Source of the DNA: Valencia hispanica
Lineage: Eukaryota; Chordata; Actinopteri; Cyprinodontiformes; Valenciidae
Assembly (NCBI GenBank): GCA_963556495.2
Contig: OY747713.1
Location: forward strand, 4,251,821 to 4,315,820
Length of the DNA: 64,000 bases
Direction: 5' to 3'
In this document: piece after piece, positions 32,646-44,700 of the stretch
Layout of the letters: every line of letters starts with the position of its first letter
Position numbering within the stretch: position 1 is the first letter of the stretch
Notes under the pieces: model-generated
Database searches by the model: none
What the model was told of the DNA's origin: nothing
The model's input: the letters and a program-made list of their open reading frames with translations, nothing else
Position numbers and translations under genes: made by a program

Positions 32646-33329
32646 GGTTATAAGGGTTAAATGAACCAACTATTTAACCTACATGTTTATCCTATGGGTG
32701 GCGGTTATAATACAAGCTCTCACTATGGGTACAATAAACACCTTAGATTTATTTGTTGGACAAAAATTATCTAAACTCACCAGTGTATCCTCTCTCCTCT
32801 GTGGTCCTTCACGTTTCACCGCTTTATGTTGAAGAAACTTCGATTGAAAGCTTTCATCTACTGCCTACCTCATCTTTCTTTAGACCCTTTAGTCTTTGAC
32901 ACTTAGCTCACATATACGATGTGGTTTTTATTATGTCAATTTAAGTTCTTTCTACATCTGTTTGTCCAACAACGTTAGGATTTTATTAGAGACTTGAGTT
33001 TTACCACCTCATCCTGGCTCTGGGTTCTTCAGCTTGCTTCCACAGCAGCCTCAGAAATATTTCCAAACACTACAAAAGAATAGATTTAAATGTTTCGAGT
33101 TAAAAAGGAGGAAACAGTTTGAAATGGTTTATTTGTTGTTTCCAGAAAGGTCCATTTTGTTTTTAGCAGATACTAGCCGAAGCCCATTAGCCAGCGCGGA
33201 GCCAACAAGGATAGAACCCCCTAGCTGTCCTCCGGTAGAGCCCGCGCAGCTGGGACCTCAGGCTGGTTGGGTGACTGTACGTAGGAAGCATAGTTCTAGG
33301 ACCCAGCCCCCGGGCCACCACCAACCGGT

Positions 33330-33847
33330 CCGCGTTTCTAACAGATTTTGAGAAGCCGACCCTGGTAATTGGCAGCTCCATAGTCAGAAACGTGGCATTA
33401 GAGACACCATTGACCATAGTCAAATGTTTGCCAGGGGCCAGAACGGGCGACATCAAATCCTACCTGAAACTGCTGGCTAAAGATAAGCGTAAATACAGTA
33501 AGATTGTTATTCACGCTGGCGGTAATGACACCCGGTTACGCCAATCAGAGGTCACTAAAATTAGTGTTGCTTCGGTGTGTCAGTTTGCCAAAACAATGTC
33601 CGACTCTGTAATCTTTTCTGGTCCCCTGCCTGATCGGACCAGTGACGACATGTTTAGCCGCATGCTGTCATTCCATCAATGGTTGTCTAGGTGGTGTCCT
33701 GCAAACGATGTGGGCTACATTGAGAACTGGAGAACATTTTGGGGAAAACCTGGTCTGATCCGGAGAGACGGCATCCATCCCACTTTGGATGGAGCAGCTC
33801 TTCTTTTTAAGAATATGGCCGAATTTATTAGTCCTCCAAAACACTGA
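33330..33847 (+). pseudogene. L2 LINE ORF1: SGNH-type esterase domain
   Basis: The frame reads [12 protein letters not shown] (SGNH block I, with the nucleophile serine), then [14 protein letters not shown] (block III with G-x-N-D) and [16 protein letters not shown] (block V with D-x-x-H). These are the catalytic serine, asparagine and aspartate/histidine of SGNH esterases, found in the first ORF of L2 and CR1 LINEs. The upstream part (33187-33330, proline-rich) is in a different frame, so the ORF is probably broken at its start. Confidence 0.82.
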
Positions 33848-33940
33848 CAACCCAGGGTCCAGACCAGAAGGCAGAGTCGTAGTTCAACCCACCTCTCTGC
33901 TGCTTCTGTACTGTTACCCACCCATTACCCTATAGAAACA

Positions 33941-36720
33941 GTGTCTTGCCCACGGCCAAAATTAAATGGATTAAAAGTTAAGCCAACAAAAGCATATCAT
34001 GGAAATCCCATAAAAATAAATACAACTTTGACTGAACAGAAAAATAAATCTATTAAATTTGGTTTATTAAACATAAGATCTCTCTCCTCAAAGACTTTGT
34101 TAGTAAATGACTTGATTTGTGATAATCACATTGATTTCCTTTGTCTCACAGAAACCTGGTTGCAGCAGGAGGATTATGTCAGTATAAATGAGTCAACTCC
34201 TTCCAGTCATTTAAATTTTCACATTCCTAGAAATACTGGGCGAGGAGGAGGAGTTGCAATGATATTTTTCGTTCTGATTTACTAATTAGTCCCAGACCAA
34301 TTGATAGCTACAGTTCTTTTGAACATCTAACCCTTAATTTTCCTCATCCAAGTTGCAAAACATTAAGACCATTTTTGTTTGTGGTTTTGTATCGTCCACC
34401 AGGCCCTTACTCTCAATTCTTGGATCAGAGCTCAAATTTTTTATCTGATTTAGTATTAAATACTGATAGGGTTATTATAGTGGGGGACTTTAATATTCAT
34501 GTGGATGCTGAAAGTGATAGCCTAAATGCAGCCTTTAATGCTATTTTAGACTCAATTGGCTTTACTCAAAAAGTACAGGGATCGACCCACTCGGGTAAAC
34601 ACACTTTGGAGCTTGTACTGACATACGGTATTGAGTGTGAGGAAATAACCGTCCACCCACATAACCCGGTCCTGTCTGACCACTTCTTAATAACTTTTGA
34701 ATTTACTTTAACTGAGCCACGGTGGACAGGAAAAACTCTTAGAGCTTTATCAGACAATGCTGTAACAATTTTTAAAGAATCTGTTCCATTCTTACTTTCT
34801 TTAGTGTCTCAGGGTAACACAGTGGATGGCAGCAATTCTATCTCTAACCCTTCAGAAATTGATGATCTGGTTCACAGCGTTACGTCCTCATTTCGTTTGG
34901 CATTAGATAGTGTAGCCCCCTTAAAAAAGAAAGTGGCTAGCCATAGGAGGCTGACTCCTTGGTTCAACGCAGAGTTGCGTACTTTAAAGCAGAATACTAG
35001 GAAGTTGGAGAGAAAATGGCGCTCTACACACCTAGAGGATTCCTATTTAACCTGGAATAACAGTCTACAGCTGTATAAAAAGACCCTTCGACAAGCTAGA
35101 ACAGCATATTTTTCATCATTAATAGAGGCGAATAAAAACAATCCTAGGTTTCTTTTTAGTACAGTTGCCAAACTTACACAGAGTCATAGCTCTGTTGAGC
35201 CAACTATTCCCCCAGCTCTTAGCAGTGATGATTTTATGGGATTCTTCATAAATAAAATTAATTCTATTAAAAATAAAATCATTGGCATCCTCCCAAACAT
35301 GATTAATTCTTCCTCAGTAAATGAGGCGGCATCGGAACTGTAGAACCTCAGTTGTGCTTAGGCTGTTTTGATTCAGTCGAGCTTTCGGAATTATCAAAAA
35401 TATTAGCCTCATCTAAACCTTCAACTTGTATGTTGGACCCAATTCCAACCAAATTATTTAAAGAAGTGTTCCATTTGGTTCCTGGCCCCATTTTGGATAT
35501 GATGAATCTATCCTTAGTAAACGGATACGTACCACAGGAATTTAAAATAGCTGTAATTAAACCTTTACTCAAGAAACCTTCCCTGTTCTGGTTTTGTTAG
35601 ATCTCAGTGCTGCTTTTGACACAGTCGATCATAATATTCTCTTAGAAAGGCTTGAACATGTTGCAGGGATCAAAGGAACAGCACTAGGCTGGTTTAAATC
35701 ACATTTGTCTGATAGATTCCAGTTTGTTCATCTAAATGATAAATCTTCTTCACTCTCAAGGGTTACTTGTGGAGTTCCACAGGGTTCTGTGCTTGGACCA
35801 ATTCTGTTCATATATATGCTCCCAATTGGTAGAATCATTAGACAGCATGGGATAAATTTCCACAGCTATGCAGATGATACACAACTATATTTATCCATAA
35901 ATCCTGATGAACCCAGTCAGTTAGGTAGATTACAGGCATGTCTGGAAGACATAAAAACATGGATGACCCTAAACTTTTTGCTTTTAAATTCTGACAAAAC
36001 AGAAGTTGCTGTCTTTGGACCAGAAGTTCTTAAACAGAAACTGATTAGTCAATCCCTTCGTCTGGATGGCATTAAATTGGCCCCCAGTAATAACGTAAAG
36101 AACCTCGGCGTTATTTTTGACCGAGACTTGACATTTAAATCCCATATTAAACAGGTTTCTAGGATTTCTTTCTTTCACCTCCGGAATATTGCTAAAATTA
36201 GAAACATCCTGTCCAGGAGTGATGCTGAGAAACTAGTCCATGCATTTGTTACCTCAAGGCTGGACTAGTGTAATTATTTACTATCAGGTAGTCCACAAAA
36301 TGCCATTAAAAGCCTTCAGTTGATCCAAAATGCGGCAGCAAGAGTTCTGATGAATTTTAAAAAGAGAGATCACATTTCTCCTTTTTTAGCTTTCCTTCAT
36401 TGGCTCCCTGTTAAATCCAGAATAGAATCTAAGATCCTTCTTCTTACATACAAAGCCCTTAATAATCAGTTCCATCATACATCCGAGATCTAATTGTTCC
36501 TTATGTTCCTAACAGAGCCCTTCGCTCTCAGACTGCAGGTTTACTTGTAGTTCCTAGGATTTCTAAAAATAGAATGGGAGGCAGATCTTTTAGTTATCAG
36601 GCTCCTCTCCTGTGGAACCAGCTCCCAGCTTTAGTCCGTGAGGCAGACACTCTGTTTACTTTTAAGGCCAGGCTTAAAACTTTCCTTTTTGATAAAGCTT
36701 ATAGTTAGAGTGGCTAAGGT
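33941..36720 (+). pseudogene. L2 LINE ORF2: endonuclease and deleted reverse transcriptase
   Basis: Endonuclease motifs in order: [41 protein letters not shown] and LSDHFLI. A frameshift separates 33941-34285 from 34375-35343. The reverse transcriptase has PTKLFKEVFH and IAVIKPLLKKP, then jumps at about 35583 straight to LDLSAAFDTVDHN; the segment normally between them (the YRPISNL and GFR/HST blocks) is missing. Catalytic YADD (SYADDTQLY) and the C-terminal region follow with further stops (36268 and after). Confidence 0.87.
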
Positions 36721-37553
36721 CATCCTGAGCTATCTCTGTAGTTATGCTGCTATAGGCTTAGACTGCTGGAGGAGAGACTTACCAGTTTTCTTCACTCTGC
36801 TACTTCCTTTTCTCCTACTACTCTCCAGTTGTATTACAGTACATTCTGTTATTTCGACTGTTAACCTTGTTTTCTCTCAGTGTTTTTCTCTCCATAGAAG
36901 ATATACCTGGTCTGGTATCCTGCTTGGCTGCAATGCCCTGTTGGACGGGGGGCATCGACTGGGATGATCCTCCCAGTAACTGAACATCCACTGTGTCCTG
37001 TTATTAACTTTTTACTTTCTGTAACATAGAAAGTTCTCTTATATCACATCTTCTGTTCCTTCTGTGTCTCTGCTCTGTCTTCTCAAACCCCCAGACGGTC
37101 GTGGCAGATGGCCGCTCCTACTGAGCCTGGTTCTGTTGGAGGTTTCTTCCTGTTAAAGGGGAGTTTTTCCTCTCCACCGTCGCTACATGCTTGCTCAGTA
37201 TGAGGGATTGCTGTAGGATTGCTGTGGTTGGAAAGTCTGCATCAACGTGGCCCAACCTCACGCCAATGACTGATGCAATCTTCTGGGATTCCTTAAATAG
37301 GAAACTTTTTAACTGATTGGAATGTTTGTATAAATGTATTGAAATGACTTCTTGTTAAGTGTCTTGAGATGACATCTGTTGTGAATTGGTGCTATATAAA
37401 TAAACTGAATTGAATTACTAATAGCATAAATCAAGAATAAACACATTTTTATAAAAACAGAAGAACTCTTCTAATTTTCACATCATCTTTATAAACCCAG
37501 TATCTCTACAGGTTCTTGATGCTCTGAGATGGTTTTACAGACTGAGCTAAACT

Positions 37554-40500
37554 TCACACACACATTTCTGCTGATTTCTCACAGATACTTCTGTGAGAAA
37601 CATCACAGTCGTCCCAACTCTTCAGATCTTCATGCTTTGCGTTCTTTTCCATCCCCAGGCCATCTCCTACTGTACGGTTTTCTCCTGCCCAGTTGTTGGG
37701 TTCTCCTCCAAACCAAAAACTGAAATTAAAGTAAGAAAAACAAACTGGAGCAAAGAAATGTGGCTTTAAACCTGAAATCTCAGTGATTTCCAGTCTTTAA
37801 ATTTATTAAATGGTTGTTCCAACATTTAAACCTTTCATTCAGAACTGATCCGTCCACCCACAACCATCTGCCATCTTCCTTTGAGTCCATCAGGCCAACC
37901 CAGAACAAGCCCTCTCCATCATCTACTGTCATGTTTCTAAGTCTTCCTATCAGGAACATCTGGAAAGAAGAAGTTGATAAAAATGACTCTGTGAGACTTT
38001 TCTGTGCTGAGATGAAGAAACATGATGATGTGATAAAATCAGTGAGAACATGAACATGCAGCAGTGTTTCATACCTGCTCCTCTCTGCTGTCTATCTTCA
38101 CCAGGTCTCCTCCCAGAGCTTTGCAAGAACGTCTGCTCTCATTCCAGGAGGATTCATTGGAGCTGAAATGATAACAGTTCCCTCCATGTGGCTCCCAGCC
38201 TGCTTCACATTTCAGACATGTTTCATCTGTAAACAGATAAGAAAAATAGGATAGAGATGGAATCCTAAATTTACTCCATTAATGTGAAGCGATTCATCAG
38301 CAGACTTTCAGATGGAGCCTTGTGGTCACATTTAAACCCTTACAGTCTCACCTGAGAGATTTCTCCTCAGAGTTTCATTATCTTCTTTCAGGGGTTGGAA
38401 GGTTTTATTGGTCATCAAAGTAGCAACAGCTGATTCAAGAAAGACAAAAGTTATTTTGTATTCATCAAAACCTAGACCAAGTCCTGGTTCCTAAAAAGAA
38501 TAGATATTTTAACACAAAAAAAGAAAAAGTTGAACCAGTCAGAACTCACAGAGTCTGTGGAAGATGATGAGAGCAGCAGCCAGCAGAGAGCCCAGAACCA
38601 GCAGGACTACTCTCTCTGATGGCAGCTTGGAGGTTCTGTTTGGGTTTTCATGTTGAGAGACAGCAGCTTCACCTGAGGAGCCTTTAGAGGAGAACCACAT
38701 CAGAACTTGGGCCCGGATTTTCAAAAGGTTTAATCCGGATAAAATTGATCCGGATTTAGTAATCCTTTTTTTTTGCGATCCGTGATAACGTAATTCATCT
38801 TACTTTTTAGCCAGTTTTTCAAAGCAACATCGGATTGGATCAATCTGATCCGGATAGGAACTTTTCAGGATCACTAAATCTGGATAACCAGTGCTCAAAC
38901 AGGAATGGAAATCACAATGTAGAACTATAGATATGTAAAGAGCAACAAGTAGAATAGCCAGTGTGGGGTCAATATAAGTTTATTTTTCTTTTAAACGAAA
39001 ACACACACATTAAAAAAAACAATAAAAAAAAAAAAAAAACACACCCCATCCTCTTCCAGCACTCCGCTCATCTGACACCTACAACGCAAACATTGATATT
39101 TATAACAAGGGTGATGATGACTCCTTTTCTAACAGCAAATACACCGGCGCAGGCACGCTTCAACACTGCTCATTGCAGAGCAAGATGTGCAATTGAGCGT
39201 ATAAATGGAGTTCTTAAGAGGCGCTTTGCATGTCTTAACTACCTGAGAGCGGAACCACAGAAAGCATGCAACATAACTCTTGCCTGTATTGTCCTGCACA
39301 ACATCGCTACTAAGCGCAATGTCCCTCTGTGCTGACAATGATGCACCTGAGCCCCGTGGAGACCCTGACCAACCTCCTGCATTCTGCCAGAATGAGCAAA
39401 CAGGATGTGCAATAAGGGACGCAATATTTACACAGGATTTGTTTTGGATTTCAAAAATCAGTGATTGCCATTCTTTGAATTTGGGTTATTCTGTAATCAT
39501 TGGATGAATCACTAAAGCCGCGTTCACACCGGTCAGCGCGTCCAGGCGTCAAATCGCTCAAACGGACGAAAGTCGACGCTTTAAAATTAAAACCCAGCTG
39601 CTTGCACACTTGTGGTCTGCGTCGGCGCGTCGGGGCATCAGCGCGTCACGTCATTACGTCAGCGTGCGGGCGTGGATTTGTCTGTTGCTAGTTGTTTACA
39701 ACATGGCGGATCTTGTCGGATCAGCAGCGCGTCTTCAACTACCGGCTCTCCCGGGCCCGGCTGGTGGTGGAAGATGCATTCGGGATCTGGTCTGCACAGT
39801 GGAGAATGTTTCACCGCAGACTGGAAGTCAACCCCGAAGTGGTGAGGGGAGCTGCCGCTGCTCATGGAGAAAGACCACTTCCAGCTGTGGGGCGAATCGG
39901 AGCCAACAACGCAACCAGAGAGGCAGTGGAGACCAGAGAAGTTTTCATGGCCCACTTCAGTGAGGAGGGGGCAGTGCCATGGCAGCCGGCAGAATAGTCA
40001 TGTCCATACAGGACTGACCCAAAACGGCTCTTTTAAGAGCCACCCAATAAAAAAATTAAGAGCAAAACTTTCTGAAAATTTCCACATCTATATTTACTAT
40101 ATTATATTTTAGTAATTTGTTTTTCTCTGTACATTCATATATACATTCACAAATCCCTTTCATTTATGGATTATTGTTTGTTCTGTACCTATATACTTTT
40201 GACCTGTTCACCTGTACCTCTCGTTTCCAGGTAATGACTGACAGACTGCTCTGCTTTCTCCCACAAACTCGTCTATGGATATGGTGAAATCAATCAAATA
40301 AACTCAAATAGTTCTTGCTTTTGTACTTCTGTGGTATTTTATATAGTCAATAAAAAGGTATATTTCATTAAGGTAATTATTAGCTGTTATTAAAAACAAT
40401 ATTTTCACCCAAATGGCATTACATAGGACAGTAGAATTAAATTAAGGAAAGTAGCTGACCAAAATGTTACATATAAAAATATTTAATATAAAAAAATACA

Positions 40501-43500
40501 TACAACATATATACATATAATAAACAAACAATAAAATAAAGAACAGGAAGAGAAAGGACCTTATTTGGAGGAAGTGCGGTGGAAGACAGGAGGGACACAG
40601 AAAGGAGTCTCCTTCCTCCCCTGAAAAAGGTGTCAGCCCGATCAGTAAAACTACTGAGTATTGTCCAAATGGGTCAAATTGTTCATTCTTTCAAAAATCA
40701 GTCTATGAATGTCAAATTTTAGGATGTCTCTTTCTAGAGGTGACACCCTTTTCAGGAGAGGATGAAGACAGAGAAGAAGGAAGTGCATTTCATCATCTGC
40801 AGGAGGAGCAGGAGCTGGTTCAGGCCGGGCCTTGAGCGCATCAAGCAGCTTTTGCTGGAACTCTGTTGGCACTGACAAGTCCTGCTGCCTCCGCCTTCGT
40901 TTTCTTGGAGGGCCTGTGAAAAAACACAGTAGAAAAATGTGTTAAAAATGCTTACAATTATGTTGAACAAATATACAAATTAGATAAAATAAGCAACATT
41001 TTAAGTCTGTATGAAAGGCTGAGTGTGAATTCCAGGGTATACACAGACATTTCAGAAAGTACAAAAAGTAATTCGCCAAGTGTCTGGGAACCAGAAGAAA
41101 CAGATTGACATCTTTGAATAAAACCTACATTCCCAACCTTTCCAAACAGCACTACACACCTGCAGGTGCTGGAGCAGAGGAAGGGCCAGGCTGGTCAGAA
41201 GAAGAAGCAGCAGCAGAGGAAGGGCCAGGCTGGTCAGAAGCAGAAAAGGAAGGGCCAGGGGACTCTGGTTCAGCCATGTCACCTGCCTCCATGTTAGCTG
41301 GATCTGTCAAGACAGAAAGGAATATTATTGACCCTCCTGTTTATTATGCTTTATACCAAGATCACAAATACTACTTCTACTGCTAGCACTAATAATAAAT
41401 AGCAAAACTTTGTAGTAGCAAAATGATGTAGGTTTCAGCTTTACAATAATTACTTTCATGTTTCTGAGCATGTTTTTGTGTGTGTTTGTGTGCCACTATG
41501 TCTGGGTTTTCTTCTCAAAATCACCAACCTTCTGCCTCTAACCGCCCTGCTGCTTCTTTTTCTGGCTCCTCTGGGTGGTCATACCCCTCCGCCTGCTCCT
41601 CCTCGACCCCCATGTTGCTCGATGTTTCGCGGGGGGCGATGAAGGGTTCGAGGAAGGACAGGACAGAGAGGTACTTCCATTTCTGCACTTTCCCTCCTTC
41701 TGCTCCGCTCTTCCTTCTCTCTTTCTCCTTTCTGCTCTGCCTGACATATGTGTCCCTCAATGTCTTCCACCGTTTTTTGCAGATCTCGTCTAAATACACA
41801 ATGGGAAACTGGTAATGCGTATTTAGTACCGTAGTTGCCCTAACCGCTTTTGGCTAGCGTAGCGTTAGCTAACATAACAAGAAAGTTAAAAGAAAAAATA
41901 TTTTTTTCTATGTTTAACTGCTTACCTGGCACTCCAATATCCTCCGATATCTTCCTCCAAATCAGATCCGATCTCTTCCTGTCTTTGTAAAAAGACGAAG
42001 ACGGGTCAAACAGTTCACGGACATTACATACAGCGACGATCAGTTTGTCCTCCATCTTGAATAAAAAATTTGCCGATTCCCCCATGGAAGGAGTTACTAC
42101 GTCAGTACAACGAGTCGCTCTGATTGGTTGACGCCGCGCGTCTGCTGCCCGAAAGTTCAATTTTCCCAACTTGAGCACCAGACGCCCCGACGGACCGTCG
42201 GGGCGTCCGGGCATCAGCTGCGTGGACGCGCTGATGCCAGCTGCGCCGACGCGCGCGACTTGCTGCTTGGCAGCTTGGCGCCCACTAGATGCGTAGATCC
42301 CATAGACTTGCATGTAATCTAGCTGCCCTGCTGCCTGGACGCGCTGACCGGTGTGAACGCGGCTTAAGAAATATTCTAAAAACAAAAATATTTTCGATTG
42401 TGATGAATACATATATGTCAATTAGTGTCAATTTTGATAGCTGTTTGGGGGATTATTTTATGAGGCCAAACTCTTTCTACTTTGCTGTAGGCCTATAATG
42501 AAAGGCTGAATACGTTAAACCCGTTGAAATGCCCTGGGCCCGCGGGCGGGCCCAGCCCATTTCCTAGTTTAAATCCACCAATTTTCTGACTTCTAACTTT
42601 TATGAACCTATACATGTTTTATATCATTGGAAAGCTAAGAGTCTTGTGATTCCAATTATGCCTGGCGTTTAAGGATACAATCATAACTGAAGACACAGTG
42701 ATCGCTTTTGCCAACACAAACGTTCTCCAGATGGAGGTATAAAAATATGGAACTCACCACTTTGTAGTCCAATAAACGTGACAAAACCGATCCATTTCGA
42801 ACAAAAATGGTCTTTTTACATCATTAAGGGTCCGATTAAAGTCCTCCAATAAAGTGATTAGACCAGGACAACAGCAAAACCAATAAAAAAATGTAAAAAC
42901 AAGCAACGAAAATGCGCTCCCGAAATGTCTGGCCATTTTTGTAGTCTTTATGGCTTTGTTTCCGATTCATTCGCTTCCACTTCCGCCTACAAAGGCCACT
43001 GAGCATGCCCAGAAGAAAAAAAAAATTTAAAAAAATCATCCGGTGTTTTCCTTACTGTAGGGTACATCTCCAACCAATGGCGCATGGATGAAAAGTCACG
43101 TTATGGTAAGTAACTCGAACCAATTGCGGTCCAGAACTCTGATGATTGATGCATCGAATAACCAATGTAATGCTGTAAACGCAGATATATAACTTGACCG
43201 GGCGGACTTGTTCGCAGCCATTGAATATGACGTGCGTAAAATGTCTTATTCATGAAGAGATTACGCACAGTGCATACCAGTAACATATTGTTTCAGCACC
43301 GTGTCCAAACACCCTTTATGATCAAAATACAACATTGAAAGAAGCCGTGGAGCTTTATATGGTAAGATGAAGTTATGATTCTGATGATATTTTTAATTCT
43401 GTGAGGACTACGGCATTTACCCAGGAGATGGCGCATATGGCACACTTTTGACCACCTTTGACCTGTAGTTATAAAAATGTGTGCAGAATATTCATTTTTT

Positions 43501-44669
43501 GGTTTATTGCTGTCAAATTTGCTGTGGATGAAGGTAATACTTCAGACTTTAGACCCACAGTGTGTTTTAGGTCACCACCTCTTTTTAAAGCCATTCTTAC
43601 AGCATGTATTTATATAAAAGAAATATTCGGACACAAATAAAATAATTTTTGGGGGTATTAAAATTCATATTGCTTGGTAACAATAGCACTCAGAGATATT
43701 AACACAGTTCTGGGATAAATTTTAGACTGTTTGCTTTCCAAAGAGACCCCAGCCATGTCTCTACTCAAAATGGTTCAAGAACAGCTTTAAGTTAATTTTG
43801 GGTTTGCGTTTTTTAAAAATGTAGGGCGGAAATTGCAGGAATTTAAGGGGGTTTTAAAGCCTACCTAATCACTGTAGCCTGACAGATGAACAAATAACAT
43901 TAAAACCTTTTGAATAAATAGGATATTTTGTAAGATACTCCATGATCCAAATATAGTATTATTTGAAACATTTTTAAAGTTTTCATTACATTTTGGGCTT
44001 GAAATCCACGCTGAATCCACCCTTCTGATGGGATCAGTTTAATCCAGATTTTTTGGATTAAAGTGATCCAAATCCTACAAAAAAGTTCTGAAAAACCCAA
44101 GATTGGATTTATGATTATGTAATCCGTTTTCTTTTCAAAAAACCCATTTTTAAGATTTGATCGAATCCGTTATCCAAGATCCTAGTGGATTACTTTTGAA
44201 AAAGTGGGCCCTGGAGACAGACTCAGAACAAACAACTGTAATTGAATATTTCTTATTCAATTAAGATTTGATTAATTATTCTGTCTTAATGAATGCATCC
44301 AGGACAAGACGTCAAGTTAAATAAAACAAGCCATTTGTTCCGGCATAATGTTAGTGATAGAGATGTGACAGATCACCAGGGTGACAGACGTCAGTGTCAT
44401 GATTAGTAGATGGGACCCAAAAGCAGCAAGGTAAGGAAAATGACGTATTTAAATTAATAAGCAAGGAACTTACATTATAACAGTAGAACACAAAAATGTT
44501 GAGACCAGGGAACAGGAAGTATAGACAAGGAACCAGCGAGTTGTGACTTCTTCTTCTAATGGTGTTTTTTGGCGGTTGGCAAACAACTTATTGGTGCATT
44601 ACCGCCACCTTCCGATATGGAGTGTGGGCCAACATGGCCCCATCAGTCCTGTGTCTCCTATACTAAAAA

Positions 44670-44700
<31 letters not shown>

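Larger units (their letters stand above)
33172..37420 (+). mobile_element. L2-type LINE with internal deletion
   Basis: The element interrupts the flank of gene B: homology to 21400-21960 stops at about 33172 and resumes at about 37420. It has an esterase-type first ORF, an endonuclease and a reverse transcriptase, and ends with GTGCTATATAAATAAACTGAATTGAATT (split here by function only), the standard L2 3' end. The reverse transcriptase lacks its first motifs, so this copy is defective. Confidence 0.87.
39516..42364. mobile_element. Second PIF/Harbinger element nested in the first
   Basis: Perfect inverted termini of at least 30 bp beginning AGCCGCGTTCACACCGGTCA, flanked by a 3-bp TAA duplication (39513-39515 and 42365-42367), the Harbinger hallmark. 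It carries a deleted transposase (plus strand, near 39700-39997) and an intact-looking MADF-BESS gene (minus strand, 42055-40651). Confidence 0.92.
38709..44211. mobile_element. PIF/Harbinger element in gene B intron 1 (outer)
   Basis: Ends are inverted: GGGCCCGGATTTTCAAAAGG on the left and, on the opposite strand, GGGCCCACTTTTTCAAAAGT on the right. Gene A lacks this 5.5-kb block at the matching position (about 23215), giving an empty site. The duplicated target appears to be an imperfect 3 bp (TTG/CTG), consistent with Harbinger. A transposase remnant lies at 39126-39335. A second Harbinger element is inserted at 39516-42364. Confidence 0.78.

Noticed and set aside
36638..36967. 109-codon frame downstream of the L2 reverse transcriptase
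   Set aside because: Lies in the L2 3' untranslated region with no domain; the 5' part is the last frame of the L2 C-terminus out of phase.
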